Shown here piece by piece: positions 17,287-27,333 of a stretch of DNA of 49,330 nucleotides. The notes beneath the pieces are model-generated. The model was not told the DNA's origin. It saw only the letters and a list, made by a program, of their open reading frames with translations, and made no database searches. The position numbers and the translations under genes are program-made. This stretch comes from Rhodospirillales bacterium (GTDB lineage Bacteria; Pseudomonadota; Alphaproteobacteria; Rhodospirillales; UBA2165), in the NCBI GenBank assembly GCA_016777585.1, contig JADHRD010000005.1, positions 1-49,330 of the forward strand, given 5' to 3'. Every line of letters starts with the position of its first letter. Within the stretch, counting starts at the first letter, position 1.

Positions 17287-18369
17287 TTATTTAGGGATTG
17301 TTCCGTCGACCCCTTCAACATAGAAATTCATGCCAAGAAGCATACCATCATCAGCTGTTTTTCCTGCTGGAATTACAATCTTACCAGATTGATCCTTAAT
17401 TGGCCCGGTAAACGGATGGACAGTCCCTGCTATTATTCCATCTTTAGCTTTCTCCGCCATAGCAACCACGTCAGCTGGAATGGCTTTGTTATAGGGAGCC
17501 ATTTTTACCATACCTGATTTAAACCCACCCCAAGTATCTTGAGATTTCCATGTCCCCTCAAGCATCGCTTTAGTACGATTAATATAATATGCATTCCAGT
17601 CATCTATAATAGCTGTTAATTGGGCTTTCGGTCCAAAATTAACCATATCGGAAGCTTGACCCACAGCCCAAACTTTATTTTTCTGAGCTTGTTGAAGAGG
17701 AGCTGGAGAGTCCGTATGCTGCAGAATCACATCTGCGCCCTGAGCAATAAGAGCTTTCGTGGCATCTGCCTCTTTGCCTGGATCAAACCAAGTTGAAACC
17801 CAAACAACCTTTATTTTTATTTTTGGATTGACTGAGCGTGCCGCAATAATTGTTGAATTGATACCTCTAATTACTTCTGGAATAGGATAAGAAGCTACAT
17901 AACCAAGAATATTAGATTTCGTCATTTTACCGGCTATCAAACCTACAACGTGTCTTCCTTCATAAAAACGTCCGGAGTAAGTTGCGAGGTTTTTTGACCG
18001 CTTATAGCCAGTCGCATGCTCAAATTTAACTTTAGGAAAACGCTTAGCAATCTTTAAAGTAGGATTCATATATCCAAAAGAGGTTGTAAAAATAAGATCA
18101 TGCCCAGATCGAGCTAATTTTGTAATTACTCGCGTTGCATCTGCGCCATATGGAACCGACTCTACGTAAGTCGTTTTAACCTTGTCGCTAAAGGTTCTAG
18201 CGATAGCTAATCGACCAACGTTATGCTGATAAGACCAACCATGGTCTCCAATAGGCCCAACATAAACAAAACCAACTTTTGCTTTTTTCTCGGCAGCACT
18301 TCCATCAGCTGCATTAAATAACATTCCGGTTATCAGAAAGACACCAAGAACTATACGTTTCAAAATCAT
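17287..18369 (-). CDS. BMP-family ABC transporter substrate-binding protein
   Basis: This periplasmic binding protein belongs to the Med/BmpA/PnrA family, whose known members bind purine nucleosides. The ATG at 18369 is chosen because AGGAG lies 7 bases upstream and it gives a clean signal peptide (LKRIVLGVFLITGMLFNAADGSAA). The mature part has KVGFVYVGPIGDHGWSYQHNVGR, which is typical of the family, and TSFGYMNP. It is encoded with two permeases and a double ATPase inside the purine operon, so a purine base, nucleoside or breakdown product is the likely ligand. Confidence 0.9.
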   Translation of the reverse strand: MILKRIVLGVFLITGMLFNAADGSAAEKKAKVGFVYVGPIGDHGWSYQHNVGRLAIARTFSDKVKTTYVESVPYGADATRVITKLARSGHDLIFTTSFGYMNPTLKIAKRFPKVKFEHATGYKRSKNLATYSGRFYEGRHVVGLIAGKMTKSNILGYVASYPIPEVIRGINSTIIAARSVNPKIKIKVVWVSTWFDPGKEADATKALIAQGADVILQHTDSPAPLQQAQKNKVWAVGQASDMVNFGPKAQLTAIIDDWNAYYINRTKAMLEGTWKSQDTWGGFKSGMVKMAPYNKAIPADVVAMAEKAKDGIIAGTVHPFTGPIKDQSGKIVIPAGKTADDGMLLGMNFYVEGVDGTIPK

Positions 18370-18404
18370 TAATTTTCTCCTATCCCTTATTAAAGTTAAC
18401 CACA

Positions 18405-19328
18405 TTAATCCGAAGCATGAAAACTTTTACCCAAATCAGCTGGAGCATTTAACATCATCCTAGAACTATTATTTGATATAAGCACAAGAACTACTATTGT
18501 CGCAAGATAAGGCAGCATAGATAAAAATTGCGAAGCTATATCTACACCAAAACCTTGAGCGTGTAATTGAATGATTGTTATGCCTCCAAATAAGTATGCT
18601 CCAAAAAATGCTCTCCACGCCCTCCAAGACGCGAAAACTACTAAAGCCAATGCAATCCAGCCTCGTCCAGCTGTCATACCTTCGACCCAAAGGGGCGTAT
18701 ATGCAAGTGATAAATAGGCTCCACCTAAACCTGCCATAGATCCACCAAATAGAATACAACCCATTCGAACCCAAACGACTGAATAACCTATTGAGTGCGC
18801 TGCATGATGATTCTCACCAACGGCTCTAATAATCAAACCCAACCGCGTTTTATTTAAAACATAAGTGATAAGAAAAACCGCAATAACAGATAAAAATACT
18901 AAAATATCATGAACAAATAACAGAGATCCCAGAACTGGAATTTGCTCAAGTAATGGTATTCCTATTTTTGGAAGTCCAGAAAATGTCTTTCCGACAAATC
19001 CATGACCGATTAACGCCGAAAGACCCAATCCAAAGATTGTTAAAGCCAAACCGGTTGCAACCTGATTGGCTAATAATCGTAAAGTTAAAAAACCAAAAAT
19101 AAAAGCCGTAAGCATTCCCCCAGTAGCCCCCGATAAAATAGCCAAGGTTGCACTCTCAGTTTTGACCCCTACCGCAAATGCTACAACCGCTCCGACAATC
19201 ATCATTCCCTCAACACCAAGGTTTAAAACGCCAGATTTCTCAACAACGACTTCGCCAGCTGCAGCGAAAACCAAAGGCGTAGATGCCGTTATAATGGTAA
19301 GTAATACGGGAACTACCAATTCAGACAT
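18405..19328 (-). CDS. ABC transporter permease (purine/nucleoside type), second permease
   Basis: This is an integral membrane permease of the branched-chain amino acid/ribose-type (BPD_transp_2) superfamily, of the YufQ-like branch that partners BMP binding proteins. It has about eight to ten hydrophobic helices, PLVFAAAGEVVVEKSGVLNLGVEGMM (residues about 16-41, the E-x-SGVLNLG-EG-M signature) and AVGENHHAAHSIG. The ATG at 19328 is preferred over a GTG three codons earlier because of a GAGTGG ribosome site. It starts about 10 bases after the stop of the other permease gene. Confidence 0.9.
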   Translation of the reverse strand: MSELVVPVLLTIITASTPLVFAAAGEVVVEKSGVLNLGVEGMMIVGAVVAFAVGVKTESATLAILSGATGGMLTAFIFGFLTLRLLANQVATGLALTIFGLGLSALIGHGFVGKTFSGLPKIGIPLLEQIPVLGSLLFVHDILVFLSVIAVFLITYVLNKTRLGLIIRAVGENHHAAHSIGYSVVWVRMGCILFGGSMAGLGGAYLSLAYTPLWVEGMTAGRGWIALALVVFASWRAWRAFFGAYLFGGITIIQLHAQGFGVDIASQFLSMLPYLATIVVLVLISNNSSRMMLNAPADLGKSFHASD

Positions 19329-19337
19329 AAATACCAC

Positions 19338-20420
19338 TCATCCAATATTCCTGTGCTTATTTTTAAAACTAACGATACGAATTCGATATCGAACGAGCAC
19401 ATCCGATGCCAATAAAAAAAAGAGTAACATCCCCTGAAATACTCCCGTAACAGCATTCGGCAAATTCAATTCGATTTGAGCATTATCCCCACCGAGATAT
19501 GTCAGGGCCATGAGCAATCCAGACAATAGGCATCCTATTGGATGCAGGCGCCCCAAAAAAGCTACAATAATTGCGGTAAATCCATAACCAGGAGATATCA
19601 CTGGAATTATCTGTCCAATTGGCCCAGCAACTTCAATAGTCCCGGCGAGGCCTGCCAGACCACCACTAATAAGAAAACTTATCCAAATTATATTCTTACC
19701 TCTAAATCCAGCAAAATTTGATGCCATTGGCGCCATACCCATTACTCGAATTTGAAATCCAATCAAATGATAGGTCATGAGCATCCATGCGACGGGCACG
19801 CAGATCAGCGTTATTATCCAACCCAAATGTAGTCGAGTTTCATCAAGAATAATAGGCAGAAGCGCAGCATCTTGAAATAAACGCGACTCTGGAAAATTTT
19901 GTCCCTCAGGGTCTTTCCAAGGCCCATGTATCAAATAACTTAGTATCAAAAGACCAATATAGGTAAGCATTAAACTCGTCAAAATCTCATTAGTTCCAAA
20001 TCTAATTTTTAAAAACGCTGGTATCCCCGCCCACGCCATTCCTCCCAAGATTCCAAAAATAAGCATTCCCGGCATTAAAAATTGTGAGCTTGAATTAAAA
20101 AACAGCAAACACAAACCACCACCCGCTAGAGCTCCAATTGTTAATTGACCCTCTGCACCAATATTCCAGATATTCGCCTTAAAGCAAAAAGACAATCCAA
20201 TAGCTATTAAAACTAAAGGTGTCGCTTTTACACAAAGTTCAGCTATTCCATCAATGGAGCTGATAGGTTCAACGAAGAAAGTTATAATAGCTTGAGTTGG
20301 ATTAACCCCAAGAAAGCTAAATATTAACATGCCTGATAGAAGGGTCATAATAACTGCAAAAAAGGGAGAACAATATACCATGCGTTCAGAAACTTGTCCC
20401 CTAAGTTCTAGCCTAATCAT
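19338..20420 (-). CDS. ABC transporter permease (purine/nucleoside type), first permease
   Basis: This 360-residue membrane permease is of the YufP-like branch. After a short cytoplasmic N-terminus it has about nine hydrophobic helices and the motif ANIWNIGAEGQLTIGALAG (near residue 84), the counterpart of the NLGVEG motif in its partner. The start overlaps the ATPase stop by 4 bases (ATGA), indicating translational coupling. With the neighbouring permease it should form the heterodimeric channel of the importer. Confidence 0.91.
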   Translation of the reverse strand: MIRLELRGQVSERMVYCSPFFAVIMTLLSGMLIFSFLGVNPTQAIITFFVEPISSIDGIAELCVKATPLVLIAIGLSFCFKANIWNIGAEGQLTIGALAGGGLCLLFFNSSSQFLMPGMLIFGILGGMAWAGIPAFLKIRFGTNEILTSLMLTYIGLLILSYLIHGPWKDPEGQNFPESRLFQDAALLPIILDETRLHLGWIITLICVPVAWMLMTYHLIGFQIRVMGMAPMASNFAGFRGKNIIWISFLISGGLAGLAGTIEVAGPIGQIIPVISPGYGFTAIIVAFLGRLHPIGCLLSGLLMALTYLGGDNAQIELNLPNAVTGVFQGMLLFFLLASDVLVRYRIRIVSFKNKHRNIG

Positions 20421-21955
20421 TGATCACCTAAATCGTCATTTTCTAAAGGTTTTATGCCAGCCATTAACAGACCAACATGTTCAACAGATATATTTTCAAT
20501 TATTTTTGGTTTTGTTAAATTACCCTCACATATAACAGAAATTTTATCAGAAATTTCATATAGTTCCTCTAAATCTTGGCTGATTACGATAACTGCGGCA
20601 CCTCTATCAGCAATATTAATTAATGATTGCCTAATATAAGCCGCAGATCCTGCGTCAACACCCCACGTCGGTTGAAAAACAATCAGCACCTTAGGATCCT
20701 GCAAAATTTCCCGTCCAAAAATAAACTTCTGTAAATTCCCTCCAGATAGAGAATTTGCTGTAACATTGACGTTTGGAGTTTTTACCTTAAAGCTAGAAAT
20801 AATTTTCTCAGTATATTCTCTAGATTTTGCAACATTCATAAAACCGTTAAACATTAATTTCATGGATTGATAGCCGGACAGAAAGGCATTCTCCCACAGC
20901 AGCATCTCCGGGACCGCCCCATGACCAAGTCGTTCTTCTGGAACAAATCCCATACCGTTCTCGCGCCTTTTTCTAGGCCCCAAACCTCCAACGCTCACTT
21001 GATCAATACTGACTGAACTAGTATCAGATGCCCTAACCTCACCACTAAGAATTTCCATAAGTTCATTTTGTCCATTACCAGCTATTCCAGCAACACCAAG
21101 TATTTCACCTTTATGCGCTTGAATAGTAATATCTTTAAGGTCAATGCCGTTTTCCATAGTCGATTGATGGTTCAAATTGTTTACACAGAAATATGGTTTC
21201 TCAGATATCATTCTCTCATTCTTTTTGGGTGTCATTAGATTTGCTCCCATCATCATCTCAGCCATACTCCTCGGGCTTTCCTCTGATGGTATACACGTGT
21301 CTACAACTTCACCTGCACGCATAATGGTTGCCACATGGCACAAATCAATAATCTCCTGCAATTTGTGACTGATATAAAGTATCGCCACGCCTTGTGTTGA
21401 CAACCTCCTTAGTGTTTTAAAAAGCTTATCGACTTCTTGAGGCGTCAATACTGAGGTAGGCTCATCCATGATTAATAATTTTGGGTTTTGTATCAAACAC
21501 CGTACAACCTCAATTCTTTGTCGTTCACCGACGGAGAGAGTTTGGACATACCTGCATGGATCAAGCCGAAGACCATACTTTTCTGAAATATCTATAATAT
21601 TCTGATAAAGATTTTCATTTGCCAAATTAGCCGGAATTCCCAGAGCAATATTTTCTTCAACAGTCATCGCATCAAAAAGAGAGAAATGCTGAAAAACCAT
21701 TCCAATACCGAGCTTTCTCGCGATCTGCGGAGTAATTTGTGAGACTTCAGAACCTTCCCATTTTATTTTTCCAGAATCACATCGTTGAACGCCATATATG
21801 ATTTTTACAAGTGTGGATTTTCCAGCTCCATTTTCTCCTAAAAGAGCATGTATTTGTCCAGGTTTAATTTCCAAATTTACTCGATTATTCGCAATAACAC
21901 CTGGATAAGCTTTACTGATTTCAAGAAGTTCTAATATCGGTTTTTTATCTATCAT
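20417..21955 (-). CDS. ABC transporter ATP-binding protein (double ATPase, BMP-type purine importer)
   Basis: This protein of about 512 residues carries two ABC domains in one chain. The first has an intact Walker A (LLGENGAGKST), signature LSVGERQRIEV and Walker B LLIMDEPTS. The second has a degenerate Walker A (GIAGNGQNEL), signature LSGGNLQKFI and a Walker B-like VLIVFQPTWGVD without the usual DEP. This asymmetry is normal for sugar/nucleoside importers of this class. The ATG at 21955 (MIDKKPILELLEISKAYPG) overlaps the end of xdhB by 11 bases. The longer open frame upstream lies inside xdhB and is rejected. Confidence 0.92.
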   Translation of the reverse strand: MIDKKPILELLEISKAYPGVIANNRVNLEIKPGQIHALLGENGAGKSTLVKIIYGVQRCDSGKIKWEGSEVSQITPQIARKLGIGMVFQHFSLFDAMTVEENIALGIPANLANENLYQNIIDISEKYGLRLDPCRYVQTLSVGERQRIEVVRCLIQNPKLLIMDEPTSVLTPQEVDKLFKTLRRLSTQGVAILYISHKLQEIIDLCHVATIMRAGEVVDTCIPSEESPRSMAEMMMGANLMTPKKNERMISEKPYFCVNNLNHQSTMENGIDLKDITIQAHKGEILGVAGIAGNGQNELMEILSGEVRASDTSSVSIDQVSVGGLGPRKRRENGMGFVPEERLGHGAVPEMLLWENAFLSGYQSMKLMFNGFMNVAKSREYTEKIISSFKVKTPNVNVTANSLSGGNLQKFIFGREILQDPKVLIVFQPTWGVDAGSAAYIRQSLINIADRGAAVIVISQDLEELYEISDKISVICEGNLTKPKIIENISVEHVGLLMAGIKPLENDDLGDQ

Positions 21956-24269
21956 TTTTGGCAATCCTCGAATTATTGATTGCCAAAAGAATAGCTTCCG
22001 GGGTTGCAGGAGCGTCCAATTGAGGAGGACTTTTTGATCCTGAACTTCGAGAAATAGCATCTCGGATCGCCAACCATACAGAAATAGCCAACATTAATGG
22101 CGGTTCTCCAACTGCTTTAGATCTAAAAATTGTTTGCGCTTTATTCGGTTCATCCTCAAGAATATGGATATTAAAATCTTGAGGAACATCCCGACTACCC
22201 GGTATTTTGTAAGTAGAAGGGCCATGGGTCAAGAGTTCTCCAGTTTTATTCCATACCAACTCCTCAGAAGTCAACCAACCCATACCTTGCACAAAGGCCC
22301 CTTCAATCTGACCATAATCCACTCGAGGATTAAGAGACTTGCCACAATCTTGAATAATATCAGTCTTTAATATTCTCGACTCGCCGGTTAATAAATCAAT
22401 GACAACCTCCGAAATTGCGAATCCATAGGTAAAGTAATAAAATGGAGTGCCCGAACAGGAAATTGGATCCCAAGTAATATCTGGTGTTTTATAATAACCA
22501 GTAGCGGAGAGCGATATACGAGCTTCCCAAGTCATTTGAGCTAGATCTGCAAATGATATGTTTTTATTTCCACAATAAATTCGATTTTGTCGAAAATTTA
22601 TTTTATTTTCATCTGACCCAAAATATTGAGCCGCAACTGTAATCATCCTATTTTTTATTTTATCAGCCGCATCATAGGCTGCCATTCCATTTAAATCAGA
22701 ACCTGCTGATGCTGCTGTAGCGGAAGTATTGGGAACTTTGTCGGTTCGTGTCGCAGAAATTTTTATATTTTCAATATCAATCTGAAATACAGTCGCAACA
22801 ACTTGAGCAATTTTAACAAATAGCCCTTGACCCATTTCTGTCCCGCCATGATTTAGATAGACTGATCCATCTGTATAAACGTGGATCAAGGCCCCAGCTT
22901 GGTTCAAAGCTGGCATGTTAAAAGAAATACCAAACTTTACAGGCATCGCTGCGATACCTTTTTTTAGTATTTGGTTTTTGAGATTAAAATTTTCAATTTC
23001 TTTTTTTCGAGCCTCATAATCAACTTTACTCATCAACTGATCTGAGAGTTTGCAAATAATATTATCTTTTACTATTTGACCATAGGGTGTCTCATTTCTA
23101 TCGTTAATACCGTAATAATTTATTTGTCGAATTTCATCTATCGACTTATTCAGATAAAAACCAATATGTTCGAGAATACACTCGATAATTATCATGCCTT
23201 GTGGTCCGCCAAATCCGCGGAAAGCTGTATTAGATACAGTATTAGTTTTACATGGATAACCTCGAAATCTAACATTTGGCAAAAAATAACAATTGTCGGC
23301 ATGACACAATGAACGCGCTAATACTCCGGAACTCAAATCCGCAACATTGCCTGACCTCATTGCCATTGAAATATCTATTCCATCAATTTGACCATCTACA
23401 CCAAATCCCACATCATACTCAAAATCGTAGTCATGACGTTTCCCCGTAATGATCATATCGGCATCTCTTCGGAGCCTTAATTTAGCTGGTCGACCAGTTT
23501 TAACAGCGACAAGCGCTGCCAAGGACGCTATGATCGTTGGTTGACTCTCTTTGCCGCCAAAAGCGCCGCCCATACGCCGAACTTCAACAGTTACCGCATT
23601 CATCGGAATTCCCAAAACATTTGCAATTCCGTGTTGGGCTTCGGTTGGATGCTGTGTTGAGCAGTAAACAGTAATATCTTTATCTTCTGGACTTGGGATT
23701 GCTACAGCAATATTAGACTCTAAATAAAAGTGATCTTGCCCGCCACATTTTAAAGTTCCCTGTAAGCGATGATTTGCATTTTGGATAGCTTTGTCTGGAT
23801 CACCTCTGCAAATAACCGGAGGTTTAAAGGTAAAGCTTTTTTTCTTTATAGCATCTTGGATAGTCAAAATTGGTTCTAATTCCGTATACTCCACCTCCAC
23901 CAATTTTGAGGCATTGTATGCCTGGTCATAAGTTTCTGCAGCCAAAATAATAATGGGATGGCCAACGTATTCAACACAATCAATAGCCAAGATTGGCTCC
24001 CCCTCAAAAACCGGGGCCACATCATTTTTACCAATAATATCTGCAGCGGAGAGTGCCGCTAAAACACCTGGTGAAGAGAGAGCCTTAGTCGTATCAATAG
24101 AGTTTATCTTAGCGTGGGCAATTGGTGAAGTAATAAGAATACATTCTAGTGTATTCGGCAATCTTGGCATATCATCAATATAAATTGCCTCACCAGTAAC
24201 GTGTTTTACAGCACTATCATGTTGAACATTATCATGCGCTGCCCCAATAATTTGGTTTGCATCAACCAT
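21945..24269 (-). CDS. xdhB: Xanthine dehydrogenase, molybdopterin-binding subunit XdhB
   Basis: This is the large catalytic subunit of the split xanthine dehydrogenase that oxidises hypoxanthine and xanthine to urate. The 774 residues are normal length. It has DDMPRLPNTLECILITSP near the start, GGAFGGKESQ, the substrate-channel AFRGFGGPQGM with its Arg, GGTEMGQGLFVK, and the catalytic Glu in KAVGEPPL near the C-terminus. The FRGFGGPQ form separates it from the CoxL-like gene near 45 kb. The start overlaps the xdhA stop. The XdhC maturation factor is not found in the window. Confidence 0.96.
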   Translation of the reverse strand: MVDANQIIGAAHDNVQHDSAVKHVTGEAIYIDDMPRLPNTLECILITSPIAHAKINSIDTTKALSSPGVLAALSAADIIGKNDVAPVFEGEPILAIDCVEYVGHPIIILAAETYDQAYNASKLVEVEYTELEPILTIQDAIKKKSFTFKPPVICRGDPDKAIQNANHRLQGTLKCGGQDHFYLESNIAVAIPSPEDKDITVYCSTQHPTEAQHGIANVLGIPMNAVTVEVRRMGGAFGGKESQPTIIASLAALVAVKTGRPAKLRLRRDADMIITGKRHDYDFEYDVGFGVDGQIDGIDISMAMRSGNVADLSSGVLARSLCHADNCYFLPNVRFRGYPCKTNTVSNTAFRGFGGPQGMIIIECILEHIGFYLNKSIDEIRQINYYGINDRNETPYGQIVKDNIICKLSDQLMSKVDYEARKKEIENFNLKNQILKKGIAAMPVKFGISFNMPALNQAGALIHVYTDGSVYLNHGGTEMGQGLFVKIAQVVATVFQIDIENIKISATRTDKVPNTSATAASAGSDLNGMAAYDAADKIKNRMITVAAQYFGSDENKINFRQNRIYCGNKNISFADLAQMTWEARISLSATGYYKTPDITWDPISCSGTPFYYFTYGFAISEVVIDLLTGESRILKTDIIQDCGKSLNPRVDYGQIEGAFVQGMGWLTSEELVWNKTGELLTHGPSTYKIPGSRDVPQDFNIHILEDEPNKAQTIFRSKAVGEPPLMLAISVWLAIRDAISRSSGSKSPPQLDAPATPEAILLAINNSRIAKNDR

Positions 24270-25687
24270 TATAAATCGACCACTTGATTTGGCTTATTTG
24301 AATCTACCAGGTCAAAATAAAATCGTTTAAATAGATTTCCTGCGACCTGACTCCGATAAGTTGAACTAGCACGGAGATCACTAATAGGCTTAAATTCCTC
24401 TGAGATTTTTTCAGATACTTTATTAATATTTTCCTCGGTCCAGGTTTCTCCGGTAAGTTGTTTCTCGGAGTGAAGTGCTCGCCTAGGCGTTGAGTCCATT
24501 CCACCAAAAGCGATAATGGTTTTTGCTACTCTTTCTTGGTTAAACTCAATGAGGAAAGCCCCTATTACAGCAGAAATATCTTGGTCATAGCGTTTCGAGA
24601 CTTTATAAGCTCTGAATTTCTGGGTAGCATTAAGTTTTGGAATACTAACCGATTTTATAAACTCTCCTTTTTTAAGATTTGTCTTACGATAGCTAATAAA
24701 AAAATCTTCAATATCCACTTTACGCTCCCCATTATTGGAACAAATTTTGAGCTGGGAATTTAAAGCTATAAGACATGGTAATGTGTCGCCTATCGGTGAT
24801 GCTGTTGCTATATTGCCGCAAATAGTTCCAACATTTCTAATTTGATCAGAGCCGATTCGAGTTACTAGATTGGCAAAAGAAGGAAAAAGCTTATCTAAGT
24901 AAGGTAAAATTTCGGAATAAGTTACAGCAGATCCAATCGTTAACGCCTTGTTTGTCTCTTCTATTATTCCGAGCTCCTTTACATCTCCAGTGAAAATAAT
25001 TGTTTGTGTGACTTGTCTGTCTTTACTAAATGATAATCCTAAGTCTGTTCCACCCGCAAGCAATGTAGATGAGGGATAGGTAGAATAAATCTTTGATATT
25101 TCCTTTAAAGTCTTAGGTTTAAAAAATCGTTGCCCTTCATGACTATATTCGGCAACGGTGGAAAGATTTTCTGATATAACTTTTTTCTCGGTAAAGACAC
25201 GTTCTTGACGTGCAGCATCAACAATTGATCTGTAACCTGTACATCTACACAAATTTCCTGCTAGAGCGTCATGAATGTTTTTATCTGTTTGGATCTTACT
25301 GCTATTATAAAATGCATATAATGACATAATGATACCTGGTGTGCAAAAACCGCACTGAGTCCCATCACCATCTACCATTGACTTCTGAATAGGCTCGAGT
25401 ATTGCCCTTCTATTCTCAAATTTACAACCTAGCCCTTCGACAGTAAGCAAGTGTTTTCCATCGACTTGTGGTAAAAGGAGCAAGCATGAATTAATAGCAC
25501 GATATTTAGTATCACGTTTCGTCCTCTCAGCTATAATAACCGTACATGCTCCACAATCTCCCTCAGCGCATCCCTCTTTTGTGCCCTTTAAAGAAATGTG
25601 CTCACGCAAGTAATCAAGCAAGGTCACCGTAGGTGAGATCGTTTCGATGAACTGTGATACGCCGTTTATTGTAAATTGAAGTGCCAT
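24269..25687 (-). CDS. xdhA: Xanthine dehydrogenase, FeS/FAD subunit XdhA
   Basis: This is the small subunit carrying two [2Fe-2S] clusters and FAD. The N-terminal ferredoxin-like cluster is CAEGDCGACTV. The second cluster uses CGFCTPG and LCRCTGYRS. The FAD domain has LLAGGTDLGLS and VGTICGNIATASPIGD. Fusion of FeS and FAD domains in one chain is the standard bacterial XdhA arrangement. The ATG at 25687 (MALQFTINGV) begins the protein as in homologues. An upstream in-frame TTG at 25717 is less likely. It forms one enzyme with XdhB. Confidence 0.95.
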   Translation of the reverse strand: MALQFTINGVSQFIETISPTVTLLDYLREHISLKGTKEGCAEGDCGACTVIIAERTKRDTKYRAINSCLLLLPQVDGKHLLTVEGLGCKFENRRAILEPIQKSMVDGDGTQCGFCTPGIIMSLYAFYNSSKIQTDKNIHDALAGNLCRCTGYRSIVDAARQERVFTEKKVISENLSTVAEYSHEGQRFFKPKTLKEISKIYSTYPSSTLLAGGTDLGLSFSKDRQVTQTIIFTGDVKELGIIEETNKALTIGSAVTYSEILPYLDKLFPSFANLVTRIGSDQIRNVGTICGNIATASPIGDTLPCLIALNSQLKICSNNGERKVDIEDFFISYRKTNLKKGEFIKSVSIPKLNATQKFRAYKVSKRYDQDISAVIGAFLIEFNQERVAKTIIAFGGMDSTPRRALHSEKQLTGETWTEENINKVSEKISEEFKPISDLRASSTYRSQVAGNLFKRFYFDLVDSNKPNQVVDL

Positions 25688-25755
25688 AAAGTGGTGGACC
25701 TTTTCAATATAATTCAATCATACTCGTTTTACTCAAAGAGCCTTTTCACCAATTA

Positions 25756-26958
25756 CTATTCATCTACCGGCATCCCGCGCCTTATCCAATCCCCAATACC
25801 CTGACGCTCTTTGTCGGTCATCTGGGTATCATTACCAAGGGGCATGGCGTTAGTAAGGACTGATTGTTTCATTATCTTGGAACCATATTTTTTTATATCA
25901 TTAATTGTCTCTAGTTTTACCCCACCAGGAGCCTTCACAAAATCTTTATTTGATGGTTTCGCCGCATGGCAACTAACACAATGAGTTTGGACTATTGCTA
26001 ACACATCAGTTGAATCCAACTGATTTTCTTCTAAAACCTCAACGACATCTCTATGACTGACAAATAAGATTAATATTATCATAAATATTGATGCTGATGG
26101 CCATTGCCATTTTAACCGATTTCCAGTTTTACCCTGATTTTTTGAATTAAAGTAATCTCGAATTATCCCACCCACGATAATAACTAAACCTACGACAAGC
26201 CATGAGTGTTTCGTGGAAAATATCATAGGAAAATGTGAACTAATCATCATTAAAAGTACGGGCAAAGTTAAATAATTATTATGAGTTGATCGCTGCTTGC
26301 CCTCATCCCCGAGAAATTGGGCTGGTTCTTCGCCATCAACAAGGGCTTTAATAATTATTTTCTGATTTGGAATAATTATGAAAAAAACATTTGCCACCAT
26401 TATGGTGCCAATCATCGCTCCGACATGAACAAAGGCCCCACGTCCACTATACACATGTGTAAAGCCGTAAGATGCCAACAATATCATCAGAAACACAATG
26501 ATTGACAAGAATAAATCATTTTTACCTAATTTTGATTTACATATGCCATTATAAATAAACCAGCTTAAGACAAAAGCCGCCAAACTAATTGCAACTGCTT
26601 GCCATACATTTATGTCCATGACCTCTTTATCAATGAGGAAACTCTCGGCGCCCCAGTAATATATAATTATCATTAATGAAAAGCCGGATATCCAAGTAAA
26701 ATATGCTTCCCATTTAAACCAATGAAGCTCGGTAGGCATTTTCTCAGGTGCAACAGTATATTTCTGCATAAAATAAAAGCCACCACCATGAACATTCCAG
26801 GATGCGCCTTTAACTCCCAATGGTAAACCATCATCTTGCCTAAGACTGTAATCTAGAAACATAAAATAAAATGATGAGCCAATCCAAGCTATTCCCGCAA
26901 TTAAGTGCAACCACCTAAAGCCTAACTCAATCCAGTCTGCGTAAGCTATTTCAATCAT
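25756..26958 (-). CDS. puuD: Urate hydroxylase PuuD (membrane, cytochrome c-fused)
   Basis: This protein oxidises urate to 5-hydroxyisourate. The N-terminal membrane domain (about residues 10-300, at least seven hydrophobic helices, with WNVHGGGFYFMQKY) belongs to the PuuD family. The C-terminal domain is a class I cytochrome c with CVSCH at residues 327-331 and a likely axial Met372 in AMPLGN. The fusion implies electrons go to the respiratory chain, not directly to oxygen with peroxide release as in classical uricase. It lies between hiuH and xdhA, exactly between the steps before and after it. Confidence 0.94.
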   Translation of the reverse strand: MIEIAYADWIELGFRWLHLIAGIAWIGSSFYFMFLDYSLRQDDGLPLGVKGASWNVHGGGFYFMQKYTVAPEKMPTELHWFKWEAYFTWISGFSLMIIIYYWGAESFLIDKEVMDINVWQAVAISLAAFVLSWFIYNGICKSKLGKNDLFLSIIVFLMILLASYGFTHVYSGRGAFVHVGAMIGTIMVANVFFIIIPNQKIIIKALVDGEEPAQFLGDEGKQRSTHNNYLTLPVLLMMISSHFPMIFSTKHSWLVVGLVIIVGGIIRDYFNSKNQGKTGNRLKWQWPSASIFMIILILFVSHRDVVEVLEENQLDSTDVLAIVQTHCVSCHAAKPSNKDFVKAPGGVKLETINDIKKYGSKIMKQSVLTNAMPLGNDTQMTDKERQGIGDWIRRGMPVDE

Positions 26959-26979
26959 TTATGCATACCTTTTAAAAAA

Positions 26980-27333
26980 CTAACTCCCACGATACGTGCT
27001 ATAAGAAAAAGGAGAAACAAGAAGTGGCACATGATAATGTTCCTCTGAAGAACTAATGTTGAACCTCACAGGAACAATACCTAGGAAATTATTTATCCTC
27101 ATATCTGGATCTATTGATTTAAAATATTCTCCTATATAAAAATTCAACTCGTATGTCCCAACAACGAAATTCTCTCCCTCTAATATGGGTTCAGAACACC
27201 TTCCGTCCTCATTTGTAGAAACCTTAATAATATGAATAGTTTTACTCTCCAGAACTTTCTGCAGTTCGATCTGAACATTTGAAGCTGGACGCCCATTTGA
27301 TGTATCCAGTACGTGTGTTGTTAAAAACCCCAT
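26980..27333 (-). CDS. hiuH: 5-Hydroxyisourate hydrolase
   Basis: This transthyretin-like enzyme converts 5-hydroxyisourate to OHCU (2-oxo-4-hydroxy-4-carboxy-5-ureidoimidazoline). The ATG at 27333 gives about 117 residues starting MGFLTTHVLDTSNGRPA, the conserved N-terminal block with its active-site His. It ends HYHVPLLVSPFSYSTYRGS, the family's C-terminal YRGS signature. The longer frame from 27381 adds 16 residues unlike any homologue I know. It is first in the leftward purine operon, opposite puuE. Confidence 0.95.
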   Translation of the reverse strand: MGFLTTHVLDTSNGRPASNVQIELQKVLESKTIHIIKVSTNEDGRCSEPILEGENFVVGTYELNFYIGEYFKSIDPDMRINNFLGIVPVRFNISSSEEHYHVPLLVSPFSYSTYRGS

